This document shows positions 7,701 to 17,978 of a DNA stretch of 64,000 nt, piece by piece; within the stretch, counting starts at the first letter, position 1, and each line of letters begins with the position of its first letter. The notes under the pieces are model-generated. The model was not told the DNA's origin. It saw nothing but the letters and a program-made list of their open reading frames with translations, and made no database searches. A program made the translations under genes and the position numbers. This DNA comes from Aquibium microcysteis. Lineage in GTDB: Bacteria; Pseudomonadota; Alphaproteobacteria; Rhizobiales; Rhizobiaceae. The stretch lies in NCBI RefSeq assembly GCF_014495845.1, contig NZ_CP061080.1, forward strand, positions 1,477,001-1,541,000, given 5' to 3'.

Positions 7701-10138
7701 AGACCGCCGATGCCGCCGAGGCTCTCGGCGCGAATGGCCGAACCGTCGTCGGTCGCCGCGACGCTGACGATGCCCTCGTTGACCACCTCGACGACACCGC
7801 CATTGCCGCCATTGCCGCCGTCGCCGCCCGCGCCGCCGCCGGCGCCATCGCCGCCATCGCCGGCACCGCCCGCCGTTCCGCCATAGAGGACCAGGAAGAC
7901 CGGGGACTGGTAGCCGACGGCTCCGGCCGTCCCGCCGAGACCGCCGATGCCGCCCACGCCCCCCGTTCCGCCGACGCCGCCGAGGCTGCGGGCGACGATG
8001 CCGACCTCGCCCGCGTCGATGCGGTTGCCGGCGCCGAGATTGTCGACATGCACCAGCCCGCCGTCCCCGCCGCGGCCACCGCGACCGCCCACCCCGCCGA
8101 TCGCGCCCGCGCCGCCATTGCCGGCCGCGTTGGCGATGTCGGACGTGAAGGTGGCCTCCCGGTCGGACGCGCCATTGCCGCCGAGGCCGCCGGTGCCGCC
8201 GACGCCGCCCGCGCCGCCCGTTCCGCCCTGCCCGCCCGCGCTTTCGGCGAAGATTCCGAAGCCGGCGGCGGTGAGCTGGGTCGTCTCGCTGGTGACCAGC
8301 ACCGAACCGCCGGCTCCGCCGATGCCGCCGATGCCGCCCACGCCGCCGATGCCGGCCAGACCGCCGGTGAAACCGTCGCGGCCCTCCTTGCCGAGGATCT
8401 CGGGATCGAAGGAGACGGCATCGCCGCCCTGCCCGCCCTGGCCGCCCGTCCCGCCGGTACCGCCGATGCCGCCCACGCCGCCGCGGCTGCGCGCCGCCAT
8501 GCCGTCGTCGACCGTGGCGATGCCGAGCGAGAGGTTCAGGTCGACCGCGCCACCCGCGCCGCCGGCGCCGCCGATGCCGCCGGTTCCACCCATGCCGCCG
8601 ATGCCGCCGATGTTGCCGGAAGCGACCGCGATGGCCGGAAGCAGGCTGCTCGACTCCACGGAGGCCATGCCGTCGCCGCCATCGCCGCCCTGGCCGCCGC
8701 TGCCGCCCTGGCCGCCCTGCCCGCCCATGCCGCCGATCGAGGTGGCGTCGACGATCTGTCCGGCCGTGAGCAGCGGCGTCGCGAGCGTGTAATCGATCGC
8801 CCCGCCGGTGCCGCCGGCAGCGCCCGTGCCGCCGACGCCGCCGATCGCCCCCGTGCCGCCGATGCCGCCCTGGGCGCTGAGCAACTGCGTGTTCGGGATG
8901 GTCAGCGGCGGGAAGGGCATGAACATGATCACCGGCGCGGTATCGGTGTACCCTTCGCCGCCCGTGCCGCCCCGCCCGCCCGTTCCGCCGATGCCGGCCT
9001 GGCCGGCCGCGCCGCCGGTGGTGGTCAGCGTATAGGCGGTGCCGCCCAGCGTCACCGACGCCCAGGCATCGGCGATGGTGATGTCGGTTCCGGCGAGGCC
9101 GGCGTTACCGGCCGTGCCGCCGGGCACGGTTCCGTTCTCGACTGTGCCGCCGATATCGGTCGAGCCTGCGCCGACGAGCTTCATGCTGACGCCGTCGATG
9201 ACGATGTAGGGCGATTCCGAACTCTGCGGCGCTCCGCCATCCACCGTGTAAAGCCACGGATAGCTCTGGATCTGGCTGCCGCTGGTGGCCACGTAGCCGG
9301 TCGCCAGCGTGCCGCCGAAGTCGAGATCGGTGACCGGATTCCCGGACCCGGCGCCGACCGCCGTCGCGGTCGCCGAACCGGTGACGGAAACGGTGACCTC
9401 GCGGTCGTCGCCTTCCGTGCTGGCGATGATCTTCAGATAGTAGTCCGTGCCGTCGTCGAAGACCGTCGCCGTCAGCCCCCAGGAACTGGTGGTCGACTGC
9501 GCGTTGAACTCTGCGGCGATCTCGGCGAGGGTCCAGCCATCGATCGGCTGGTTGAGCCCGTCGACGGTTTCGCCGAAGGACACCGAGAACACCGTGGCCG
9601 GATCCGACCCGTTGTCGATCTCGCCGCTGAGCACGAAGGCCGCTCCGCCATTGACCCAGTCCGTCGCCGATACGCCGGTGTTCACCGTCGCCAGGACGGA
9701 GGTCTCGGAATTGTATCCCTCCTGCGTCACCACCACCGTCGAAGCCGAGGACAGGAACGAATAGGCCGATGAACTCGCATCGTAGTCGGCGATCTGCGCC
9801 ACGCCCGTGTCGCTGGACTCGAGCAGGGTGACCGTCCCGCTCGACGGCGCGGCTCCGCCGTTGCCGGGGGCCTGAACGGTCGCGCTGGGGAAGGAATAGC
9901 CGAGCCGGGCGCAGGCGCTGCCCCAGGTCATGTCGGAACAGGTATAGTACCCCGTCCCGCCGTTCTGGCCGTTCAATCCCGCTGGCGGGACGACGGCGAC
10001 GTCCGTGGAACCGACGACGGTCTCGGTCTGGGAAACCACGCTGGTCATGGTCTGTGCCGACGCTCCGCCGGCGGCGAGAAAGGTGACGCAGAACATCACA
10101 CTGCGCGCGACGCTCGAACGGCGCGCACGACCACACAC
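4709..10138 (-). CDS. Very large Gly-rich autotransporter (type V secretion)
   Basis: With the GTG start at 10138 the protein is 1809 residues. It opens with an Arg-rich n-region, a hydrophobic core (VMFCVTFLAAGGASA) and a likely signal-peptidase site, so it should enter the Sec pathway. From roughly residue 375 to 830 the passenger is dominated by GG-x-GG-x repeats (for example GGIGGTGGIGGAGG), broken by short spacer blocks such as SLGGVGG, recalling PE_PGRS-like or beta-roll proteins. A middle region has variable beta-helix-like repeats. The last ~280 residues have alternating amphipathic strands and end in LSFRF, an aromatic C-terminus as expected for an outer-membrane autotransporter barrel. 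A TTG at 10162 or ATG at 10096 are alternative starts; the ATG would remove the charged n-region, so it is less likely. The target and function of the passenger are unknown; adhesion is a guess. Confidence 0.8.
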   Translation of the reverse strand: MCGRARRSSVARSVMFCVTFLAAGGASAQTMTSVVSQTETVVGSTDVAVVPPAGLNGQNGGTGYYTCSDMTWGSACARLGYSFPSATVQAPGNGGAAPSSGTVTLLESSDTGVAQIADYDASSSAYSFLSSASTVVVTQEGYNSETSVLATVNTGVSATDWVNGGAAFVLSGEIDNGSDPATVFSVSFGETVDGLNQPIDGWTLAEIAAEFNAQSTTSSWGLTATVFDDGTDYYLKIIASTEGDDREVTVSVTGSATATAVGAGSGNPVTDLDFGGTLATGYVATSGSQIQSYPWLYTVDGGAPQSSESPYIVIDGVSMKLVGAGSTDIGGTVENGTVPGGTAGNAGLAGTDITIADAWASVTLGGTAYTLTTTGGAAGQAGIGGTGGRGGTGGEGYTDTAPVIMFMPFPPLTIPNTQLLSAQGGIGGTGAIGGVGGTGAAGGTGGAIDYTLATPLLTAGQIVDATSIGGMGGQGGQGGSGGQGGDGGDGMASVESSSLLPAIAVASGNIGGIGGMGGTGGIGGAGGAGGAVDLNLSLGIATVDDGMAARSRGGVGGIGGTGGTGGQGGQGGDAVSFDPEILGKEGRDGFTGGLAGIGGVGGIGGIGGAGGSVLVTSETTQLTAAGFGIFAESAGGQGGTGGAGGVGGTGGLGGNGASDREATFTSDIANAAGNGGAGAIGGVGGRGGRGGDGGLVHVDNLGAGNRIDAGEVGIVARSLGGVGGTGGVGGIGGLGGTAGAVGYQSPVFLVLYGGTAGGAGDGGDGAGGGAGGDGGNGGNGGVVEVVNEGIVSVAATDDGSAIRAESLGGIGGLAGAGGAVGAGGSGSAAGSAFDACTLGEIPCLGYALGTGGQRGLLLEWNAGLDGAAGTVTGLAGEASIVGGAGGAVDVENSGTLLTRGGRADGILAVSVGGVNGLNERFGAGTYNSNLLYWTGLPIGTQMGGAGDVDVANSGGIGTSGNRSAGMTGLSYASGQVSGDVTMLNDGGVIETTGDEAHGIIARSHVATIDGFAESASGDVTASNNDGSITVTGTGSSAVVARSDSAIGDAGAVTVDNADGSMLGFGGPGVFTVTAASISDVGDAGLVSLDNTAGSIVGHSNDGAVLLESRAATGFASGGVFVTTSGVVAATGAEAFGLRLISSSGDIDVANTGLMQGGSGGTAMAILGGTTNTLTNGGAGEIFTLGGLADVVITGGAASEAVTNQAGGWMLGSIDLDFDNSGGTGNTVENRAGATFVMGTDVDLGHATDGSNLFTNAGVISIGLAGNPNGNLQLEPTVSVAAAQPAALPPSLFAAFFATPAEFAPTLDGLQLTKVTGNFAQAADGNVIADVAFDRNDQGVPGIDEMDRIFVTGTASLAGTLQLSPITGAGSAGTYLIPFLYAEGGVSDAGMTVHPTFLNGTSSTTATFSATVDFSDPNLAQLSYTIDYCPGGLTVNQGSYCGAVTAIQAYGWADYETVAANILRVVDLADLKTVYDSLDGEGMVGAAEAQHGATRQMGDSMHGMAAQAVDCALDPEKNPALRCDDGLRFWSSSAYGFEKAAGDGNSASYRGYDLSGSLGAIIARENAFVTLGLGTSAVDFKIRDRWMGGDGMGAWAGVGAGFVSDDGLYIEANLGAGMTESDYQRTAWGYTLDGELDPHTVGGDFRTALLHGGVKAGFQTDLGLLGRIHLFGAYDVSSTRREDFREDDGVWGNHYLADTVTDQYGTVGATLSNRFTLGGAIIVEPSVTAAWKEALVLDDRTIRARSLAADAYGFGWEAIGATPDYSRLELGLGLRLRTIDGLVWDVSATTWESEGLGRSSDVDMSLSFRF

Positions 10139-10507
10139 TTCAAACCGCAAACTAACCCCCAAGCGTCAACTTAAAACAGCAAGCGACAACTTCGGGTAAC
10201 ATGGTTTTTGTTCGACCGGATGCTGTTTTCCAGAATCGCAGGAGGAATTCGTGAACGAATTGTAAATTAGTCACACCTGGTACGCGTTGTGATGGCATCG
10301 GCTATCCGCGCCTATCGCCGGGCGTGTAGATTTCTCCCGCCATGCATCGCGAGCGCGCGTCGACCACGTTTTCCCGTTGTGCTCCGGATGCAGGCGCCTC
10401 GCCCGCCGCCTGGGCTACCCGTCGTCCAGGCTGGCGCATTGCCAATCCCGCCGCCGCGTCACAGTGCTCGGCCAACGAGACGCGATGACCGACGAACGGA
10501 GCCCTGC
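10139..10507. other. Divergent intergenic region between autotransporter and ddl
   Basis: This gap must hold the promoters of both divergent genes. It is more AT-rich than its surroundings around 10180-10270 and contains a near-perfect palindrome (listed separately). No clear -35/-10 pair stands out on either strand. Confidence 0.4.
10246..10261. promoter_or_regulatory. Palindrome, candidate operator
   Basis: AATTCGT-GA-ACGAATT is a 7-bp inverted repeat with a 2-base centre. It lies about 110 bases upstream of the autotransporter start and 250 bases upstream of ddl. Its form fits a dimeric repressor site, more likely for the autotransporter. No regulator gene is adjacent, so the binding protein is unknown. 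Confidence 0.35.
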
Positions 10508-11581
10508 ATGACGACGTCGCCCCCCCGCCTGCGCATCGGCATCCTCTATGGCGGCCGCTCGTCCGAGCATGAGGTGTCGCTGATGTCGGCCACCAATGTC
10601 GTGCGGGCGCTGCGGCCGGAGCGCTACGACGTGGTGCCGGTCTTCGTGTCGCGCGACGGGCGCTGGTGGCTCGGCTCGGTCGAGGTCGGCGTGTTGTCGA
10701 CGTCGGCATCCGGAGACGAACTCTGCCTCGTGCCGGGCGGCCGCGGGCGGCTGCTGGCGATCCCGGCGGATGGCGCGCCGCACGAGCTGCCGCCGATCGA
10801 CATCCTGTTTCCGGTGCTGCACGGGCTCGCCGGCGAGGACGGGTCCGTCCAGGGCCTGGCCGAGGTGGCGCGCGTGCCGCTCGTGGGCTGCGGCATCCTC
10901 GGCTCGGCCGCCGCGCTCGACAAGGATATCGCAAAGCGCCTCCTGGCGCAGGCCGGCATCGCGGTGGCGCGGTCGCTCACCGTCCAGGCCGACGACGCGC
11001 CGTCCTTCGCCGCGGTCGAGGCCACGCTCGGCCTGCCGGTCTTCGTGAAGCCGGCGCGCCAGGGCTCTTCGGTCGGCGTTTCGAAGGCTGCCACGGAAGA
11101 TGCCTATCGCGCCGCCCTCCAGGAAGGCTTCCGGCACGACCGCAAGCTGCTCGTCGAAGCCTTCGTCGACGGGCGGGAAATCGAATGCGCCGTGCTGGAG
11201 GCGCCGGACGGCAGCCTGTTCGTGTCGCGCCCCGGCGAGATCGCGCCCGCCGAGAGCCACGGCTTCTACACCTACGATGCCAAGTACACCGACGCGGCGG
11301 GGGCGGCGATCATGGTGCCGGCCGCCCTGCCCGACGAGGTCGAGGCGCGCATGCGGGCGATCGCCGCGCAGGCCTTTCGCGCCGTCGGCTGCGACGGCAT
11401 GGCCCGTGTCGACTTCTTCGTCACGGCCGGGTTGGACCTCCTGGTGAACGAGATCAACACCATCCCGGGCTTCACCGACATCAGCATGTATCCGAAAGCG
11501 ATGGCGGCGAGCGGCGTGAGCTATCCCGACCTGCTCGACCGGCTGGTGGAGCACGGGCTGGCGCGGGCGGCCGCCGACTGA
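10508..11581 (+). CDS. ddl: D-alanine--D-alanine ligase
   Basis: This 357-residue ATP-grasp enzyme joins two D-Ala for peptidoglycan precursors in the cytoplasm. Typical signatures are HEVSLMSA near the N-terminus, FPVLHGLAGEDGSVQG, the ATP-grasp loop PARQGSSVGVSK, the omega-loop region GFYTYDAKY with Tyr, and the C-terminal RVDFFV and VNEINTIPGF Mg/ATP residues. ATG 10508 is chosen over an upstream in-frame start at 10289, because the family sequence begins there and a GGAG lies at 10498-10501. It is not in the usual mur/fts cluster, so it may be a second ligase (DdlA-like). The omega-loop Tyr argues against a D-Ala-D-Lac enzyme. Confidence 0.9.
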   Translation: MTTSPPRLRIGILYGGRSSEHEVSLMSATNVVRALRPERYDVVPVFVSRDGRWWLGSVEVGVLSTSASGDELCLVPGGRGRLLAIPADGAPHELPPIDILFPVLHGLAGEDGSVQGLAEVARVPLVGCGILGSAAALDKDIAKRLLAQAGIAVARSLTVQADDAPSFAAVEATLGLPVFVKPARQGSSVGVSKAATEDAYRAALQEGFRHDRKLLVEAFVDGREIECAVLEAPDGSLFVSRPGEIAPAESHGFYTYDAKYTDAAGAAIMVPAALPDEVEARMRAIAAQAFRAVGCDGMARVDFFVTAGLDLLVNEINTIPGFTDISMYPKAMAASGVSYPDLLDRLVEHGLARAAAD

Positions 11582-11722
11582 CGCGGCGGGTTGCCGCTGT
11601 TGCGCCCGTGCAACGCCCGCGGGTCTTCCGATGGCTTCGCCGGATTCGTCGTTGGGCGGCGACGGCGAACCGGCGTAAGCGGGCGGTCACACCGCTTGCC
11701 CGCCGATCGGAGGGAATTCGCC

Positions 11723-12490
11723 ATGCCGCCATACGATGCCTACGTGCTCTGCACCGCGCCGCGCAGCGGCAGCACGCTTCTGTGCAGGCTGCTCGCCGCC
11801 ACCGGGATCGCCGGTAATCCCGGCTCGCATTTCCACGAGCCCTCGCTCGCCGAATGGCTGGCGGACCACGAGCTGCCGGAGGTGCCGGGCCGGGACGAAC
11901 GCGACACCGTCGCGACCGTCTTCGCCGCGGCGATCGGGCGCGGCCGCGGCGGCACGCCCGTCTTCGGCCTGCGCCTGCAGCGGCGCAGCTTCGCCTTCTT
12001 TTCCGAGAAGCTCGCCCTGCTTCATCCCGGCCCGGCCGGCGACGCCGCGCGCATGGAGGCAGCCTTCGGCCGCACCCTGTTCATCCACCTGACCCGCGCC
12101 GACAAGGTCGACCAGGCGGTCTCGCTGGTGCGGGCCGGGCAGACCGGCCTCTGGCACCGGGCCGCCGACGGATCCGAACTGGAGCGTACCGCACCGCCGC
12201 GCGAGCCGGTCTATGACGGCGCGGCGATTGCCGCCGCCGTGGCGGAACTGACGGGCTACGACCGGGAATGGGCGGAATGGTTCGACCGGGAGGGAGCCTC
12301 GCCGCTCCGGCTCACCTACGATGCACTGTCTGCCGATCCCGCCGGCACGCTCGCGACGGTCCTCGAAGCCCTCGGCCTGCCGCGCGCGGCGGCCCGCGGC
12401 GTCAAGCCGGGCACGGCCAGGCTCGCCGACGCCACGAACCGAGACTGGGTGGAGCGATTCCGCTCCGCGCGGCCGCACCTTCCGGAATGA
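11723..12490 (+). CDS. Stf0-family PAPS-dependent sulfotransferase
   Basis: The 255-residue protein begins with the 5'-phosphosulfate-binding loop (CTAPRSGSTLLCRLL) and a GSHFHEPSL segment, as in Stf0, the mycobacterial trehalose 2-sulfotransferase. The family's usual length is 250-270 residues. A strong ribosome site (GGAGGG, 11709-11714) 8 bases before ATG 11723 decides the start over an upstream frame at 11591. Stf0 transfers sulfate from PAPS to a sugar hydroxyl. In alphaproteobacteria the acceptor is usually unknown. It follows ddl by 141 bases on the same strand, so co-transcription is possible. Acceptor identity (trehalose, lipid-linked sugar or other) cannot be read from sequence. Confidence 0.8.
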   Translation: MPPYDAYVLCTAPRSGSTLLCRLLAATGIAGNPGSHFHEPSLAEWLADHELPEVPGRDERDTVATVFAAAIGRGRGGTPVFGLRLQRRSFAFFSEKLALLHPGPAGDAARMEAAFGRTLFIHLTRADKVDQAVSLVRAGQTGLWHRAADGSELERTAPPREPVYDGAAIAAAVAELTGYDREWAEWFDREGASPLRLTYDALSADPAGTLATVLEALGLPRAAARGVKPGTARLADATNRDWVERFRSARPHLPE

Positions 12491-12567
12491 CGCGGGGACG
12501 GTGGCGGCCGGCGACACGGAGGGGGCGCGGCCACCTTCGCCCGAAGCCCGTCGGAACGACCAAGAAA

Positions 12568-12591
12568 GGAGGCGGCATCGCTGCCGCCTCC
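12568..12591 (-). terminator. Hairpin terminator after the glp operon
   Basis: GGAGGCGGCA and TGCCGCCTCC form a perfect 10-bp stem with a 4-base loop. On the minus strand it lies 122 bases past the glpV stop and is followed by TTTCTT. It may also stop transcription from the Stf0 gene on the plus strand. Confidence 0.55.
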
Positions 12592-12712
12592 CCGATCGGA
12601 TCCTGCGATCCGGTTCCGAAGCATGGCGCGATCCTTCAGATCCGCTCCATCCGCCTCAGGCGACCGTCCGCGCGCATGTCCTCCTCCCGAAAGGATCTTC
12701 GGGAGACCTGCG

Positions 12713-14440
12713 TCAGTTCTTGGTCCAGCTCTTGACCAGTTCGTCGTAGCTGACGGTCTGGCCCTGTTCCTTCTCGTTCTCGATCTTCAGCTGCGGCGCG
12801 AGGTTGCCCTTGGCAACGGCATCGGCGTTCCACTCTTCGAGGGTCTTCTCCTCGGCGAGCTTCGGGCCGATGTCACCCTGGACGCCGGCGCGCTCGAGCC
12901 GCTCCAGCACCTTTTCCTGCTCGGCGCAGAGCGAGTCCATCGCCTCCTGCGCCGTCTTTGCGCCCGACGAGGCGTCACCGATCGCCTGCCACCACAGCTG
13001 TGCCAGCTTCGGATAGTCCGGCACGTTGGTGCCCGTCGGCGACCACTGCAGGCGGGCCGGCGAGCGGTAGAACTCGACGAGGCCGCCGAGCTTCGGCGCG
13101 CGATCGGTGAAGGACTGGTGATCGAGCGTCGACTGGCGGATGAAGGTCAAGCCGACATGGCTCTTCTTCACGTCGACGGTCTTGGAGGTGACGAACTGGG
13201 CGTAGAGCCAGGCCGCCTTGGCGCGATCGTCCGGGGTCGACTTCATCAGCGTCCACGAACCGGCGTCCTGGTAGCCGAGCTTCATGCCCTCCTTCCAGTA
13301 GACGCCGTGCGGCGACGGCGCGAAACGCCACTTCGGCGTGCCGTCGGCGTTCACCACGGGCAGGCCCTCCTTCACGAAGTCGGCGGTGAAGGCGGTGTAG
13401 GTGAACATCTGCTGGGCGATCTCGCCCTGCGACGGCACCGGGCCGGATTCGCCGAAGGTCATGCCCTGCGCCGCGGCCGGGGCATATTTCTTCATCCACT
13501 CGAGGTACTTCTCGATCGAGTAGACGGCGGCCGGTCCGTTGGTGTCGCCGCCGCGCGCCACGCAGGAGCCGACGGGGCGATCGTTCTCGTCGACCTTGAT
13601 GCCCCATTCGTCGACCGGCTTGCCGTTCGGGATGCCCCTGTCGCCATTGCCGGCCATCGACAGCCAGGCATCGGTGAAGCGCCAGCCGAGCGACGGGTCC
13701 TTCTTGCCGTAGTCCATGTGGCCGTAGACCTTCTTGCCGTCGATCTCGCGGCCGGTGAAGAACTCGGCGATGTCCTCGTAGGCCGACCAGTTGACCGGCA
13801 CGCCGAGATCGTAGCCGTACTTCGCCTTGAAGTCGGCCTTGTTCTTCTCGTCGTTGAACCAGTCGTAGCGGAAGAAGTAGAGGTTGGCGAACTGCTGGTC
13901 GGGCAGCTGGTAGAGATTGCCGTCCGGCGCGGTGGTGAAGGACTTGCCGATGAAGTCGTCGATGTCGAGATTGGGGTTGGTGACGTCCTTGCCGGCGTTG
14001 GCCATCCAGTCGGTCAGGTTGCGGGCCTGCTGATAGCGCCAGTGGGTGCCGATGAGGTCGGAGTCGTTGATGTAGGCGTCGTAGATGTTCTCGCCGGACT
14101 GCATCTGCGTCTGCAGCTTCTCGACGACGTCGCCCTCGCCGATCAGGTCGTGCGTGACCTTGATGCCGGTGATGTCCGAAAACGCCTTGGCCAGCGTCTT
14201 GGATTCATATTCGTGCGTGGTGATGGTCTCGGAGACCACCTTGATCTCCATGCCGGCGAAAGGCTTCGCCGCATCGATGAACCACTGCATTTCGGCTTCC
14301 TGAGCGGCGCGGTCGAGCACCGACATGTCGCCGATCTCGGCGTCGAGGAATGCCTTGGCCTCGTCCATGCCGGCAAAGGCATGACCGGCGCCCAGACACA
14401 AGACAAGCGCCGTTGTGGTCGTTAGAAAGTGCCGTCGCAT
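12713..14440 (-). CDS. glpV: Glycerol ABC transporter periplasmic binding protein
   Basis: A 575-residue protein with a clear signal peptide (MRRHFLTTTTALVLCLG...HAFA). It is much longer than usual sugar-binding proteins and matches the large extracellular solute-binding proteins that close the rhizobial glpDSTPQUV operon. The start ATG 14440 has AGGGAGGA upstream. It is the last of seven genes; glpU lies 74 bases upstream. Its role is to bind glycerol in the periplasm and deliver it to GlpPQ. The assignment depends on operon order and protein class; substrate specificity is inferred from the glpD neighbour. Confidence 0.8.
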   Translation of the reverse strand: MRRHFLTTTTALVLCLGAGHAFAGMDEAKAFLDAEIGDMSVLDRAAQEAEMQWFIDAAKPFAGMEIKVVSETITTHEYESKTLAKAFSDITGIKVTHDLIGEGDVVEKLQTQMQSGENIYDAYINDSDLIGTHWRYQQARNLTDWMANAGKDVTNPNLDIDDFIGKSFTTAPDGNLYQLPDQQFANLYFFRYDWFNDEKNKADFKAKYGYDLGVPVNWSAYEDIAEFFTGREIDGKKVYGHMDYGKKDPSLGWRFTDAWLSMAGNGDRGIPNGKPVDEWGIKVDENDRPVGSCVARGGDTNGPAAVYSIEKYLEWMKKYAPAAAQGMTFGESGPVPSQGEIAQQMFTYTAFTADFVKEGLPVVNADGTPKWRFAPSPHGVYWKEGMKLGYQDAGSWTLMKSTPDDRAKAAWLYAQFVTSKTVDVKKSHVGLTFIRQSTLDHQSFTDRAPKLGGLVEFYRSPARLQWSPTGTNVPDYPKLAQLWWQAIGDASSGAKTAQEAMDSLCAEQEKVLERLERAGVQGDIGPKLAEEKTLEEWNADAVAKGNLAPQLKIENEKEQGQTVSYDELVKSWTKN

Positions 14441-14514
14441 GCGTAGTCCTCCCTAAGGTTGCGAGTGCGATTCGGAGCCGCGGCCGGCACGCCGCGGCTC
14501 CGTCAGTTCTCCCT

Positions 14515-14922
14515 CTAGACGTAGCGGAACACGCCGATGGCGTAGACCACGCAGAGAGCGAGTGCCCACCAGAGGCCGGGGCCGACGAGCCCCAGCCAGG
14601 CGAGAGTGATGAAGGCGCTGCCGAGCAGCGAAACGAAGAGCCGGTCGCCGCGCGTCGTCTCGAAGCGCAGGATGCCGACGCGGGGATGCCCGCCGGGCCG
14701 CGCGTATTCCCAGACCGCCATCAGCGCCAAAAGCGCGAGAATGGTGAGGAAGAACATCGCGGTCGGGAACGACCAGGCCATCCAGCCGCCCTTGACCAGC
14801 GGCGCAAACCAGTCCCGTGCGCCGTCCTTGAGCGGCAGCATCGACATCAGGCTTAAGGCCGCGATGGAGTACACGGCGAGGACGAGCAACAGCGGTATCT
14901 GCCAGCGTCGGGTCGCGGTCAT
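14515..14922 (-). CDS. glpU: Small membrane protein GlpU (DUF2160)
   Basis: This 135-residue protein has about four hydrophobic segments and matches the DUF2160 membrane proteins found between glpQ and glpV in rhizobial glycerol operons. The start is ATG 14922, with GGAGGAG upstream. A longer frame reaching 15066 exists only because a dispersed palindromic repeat happens to be open in this frame; its 48 extra residues are repeat translation and should not be annotated as protein. The role is unknown; it may be an accessory membrane component of the transporter. Confidence 0.75.
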   Translation of the reverse strand: MTATRRWQIPLLLVLAVYSIAALSLMSMLPLKDGARDWFAPLVKGGWMAWSFPTAMFFLTILALLALMAVWEYARPGGHPRVGILRFETTRGDRLFVSLLGSAFITLAWLGLVGPGLWWALALCVVYAIGVFRYV

Positions 14923-14947
14923 GATGTCACTCCTCCGTCCCGCGGCC

Positions 14948-15048
14948 GTCATCCTCGGGCTTGTCCCGAGGATCTGCGGATGTCTGCGGCAGGGTGGCGA
15001 CGCAAACCCGCAACGGTCGCAGATCCTCGGGACAAGCCCGAGGATGAC
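14948..15048. repeat. Dispersed palindromic repeat between glpQ and glpU
   Basis: A perfect 31-bp inverted repeat, 14948-14978 against 15018-15048, encloses a 39-base loop. Each arm contains its own smaller hairpin (CCTCGGG CTTGT CCCGAGG). This fits the REP/MITE-like extragenic repeats common in rhizobia. In the glp mRNA it would form a strong hairpin between the permease and glpU/glpV, which could stabilise the upstream message or reduce downstream expression. Confidence 0.8.
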
Positions 15049-15090
15049 GCAGCGCGCGGGGGCCAATCCGGGTGGAAGCGAGCACCCTCA

Positions 15091-16008
<918 letters not shown>

Positions 16009-16009
16009 G

Positions 16010-16872
16010 TCACTTCTCCTGCCCGACATTGGTCATGACCGTGTAGAAGACCCAGGACAGGAGCAGGACGATCAGGAAGTAGATGATCGACATGGCCGCT
16101 GCCTCGCCGAGGTTGAACTCGCCGATGGCGAGCTTCACCAGGTCGATCGACAGGAAGGTGGTCGTGTTGCCCGGCCCGCCGCCGGTGACCACGAAGGGCT
16201 CGGTGTAGATCATGAAGGAGTCCATGAAGCGCAGGAGCACGGCGATCAGCAGCACCCGGTTCATCTTCGGCAGCTGGATGAAGCGGAAGATCGCGAACCG
16301 CGAGGCGCCGTCGATGCGGGCGGCCTGGTAATAGGCGTCGGGGATCGACACCAGCCCGGCATAGCAGAGCAGCACGACGAGGCTCGTCCAGTGCCAGACG
16401 TCCATGACGACGACCGTCACCCAGGCGTCGAACGGGTCGCTGACGTAGTTGTAGTCCAGGCCGAGCGCATTGGCGACGTAGCCGAGGAGGCCGATGTCGA
16501 CGCGGCCGAAGACCTGCCAGATCGTGCCGACGACGTTCCACGGGATCAAGAGCGGCAGTGCCATCAGGACGAGGCACACCGGCACCCCCCAGCCCTTGCG
16601 CGGCATGTTGAGCGCCACGAAGATACCGAGCGGCACCTCGATCAACAGGATGATGGCCGAGAAGGCGAGGTTGCGCGCCATCGAGTTCCAGAACCGGTCC
16701 GAGGACAGCACCTCCTCGTACCATTCGGTGCCGGCCCAGAAGAACTGGTTGTTGCCGAAAGTGTCCTGCACCGAATAGTTGACCACCGTCATCAGCGGGA
16801 TCACCGCCGAGAAGGCGACCAGCACCAGCACCGGCAGCACCATGAACCAGGCGCGGTTGTTCCAGGTCCTGT

Positions 16873-16876
<4 letters not shown>
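16010..16876 (-). CDS. glpP: Glycerol ABC transporter permease GlpP
   Basis: The 288-residue MalF-type permease has six predicted membrane segments and an EAA loop (DAYYQAARIDGASRFAIFRFI). Its start overlaps the glpT stop by 4 bases (ATGA), indicating translational coupling. It forms the heterodimeric channel with GlpQ. Confidence 0.85.
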
Positions 16877-17967
<1,091 letters not shown>

Positions 17968-17978
17968 GCCGCCCTCCC

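Noticed and set aside
10251..10265. A five-codon GTG-to-TAA frame after a strong AGGAGG
   Set aside because: It is too short to be judged as a leader peptide and overlaps the palindrome; it could be chance.
10508..11581. VanA-type D-Ala-D-lactate ligase
   Set aside because: The omega-loop keeps the Tyr-containing YTYDAKY pattern of D-Ala-D-Ala ligases and no vanH/vanX neighbours are present.
14923..15066. A 48-residue N-terminal extension of GlpU
   Set aside because: It is translated from one arm and loop of the dispersed inverted repeat; the ribosome site and family match support ATG 14922.
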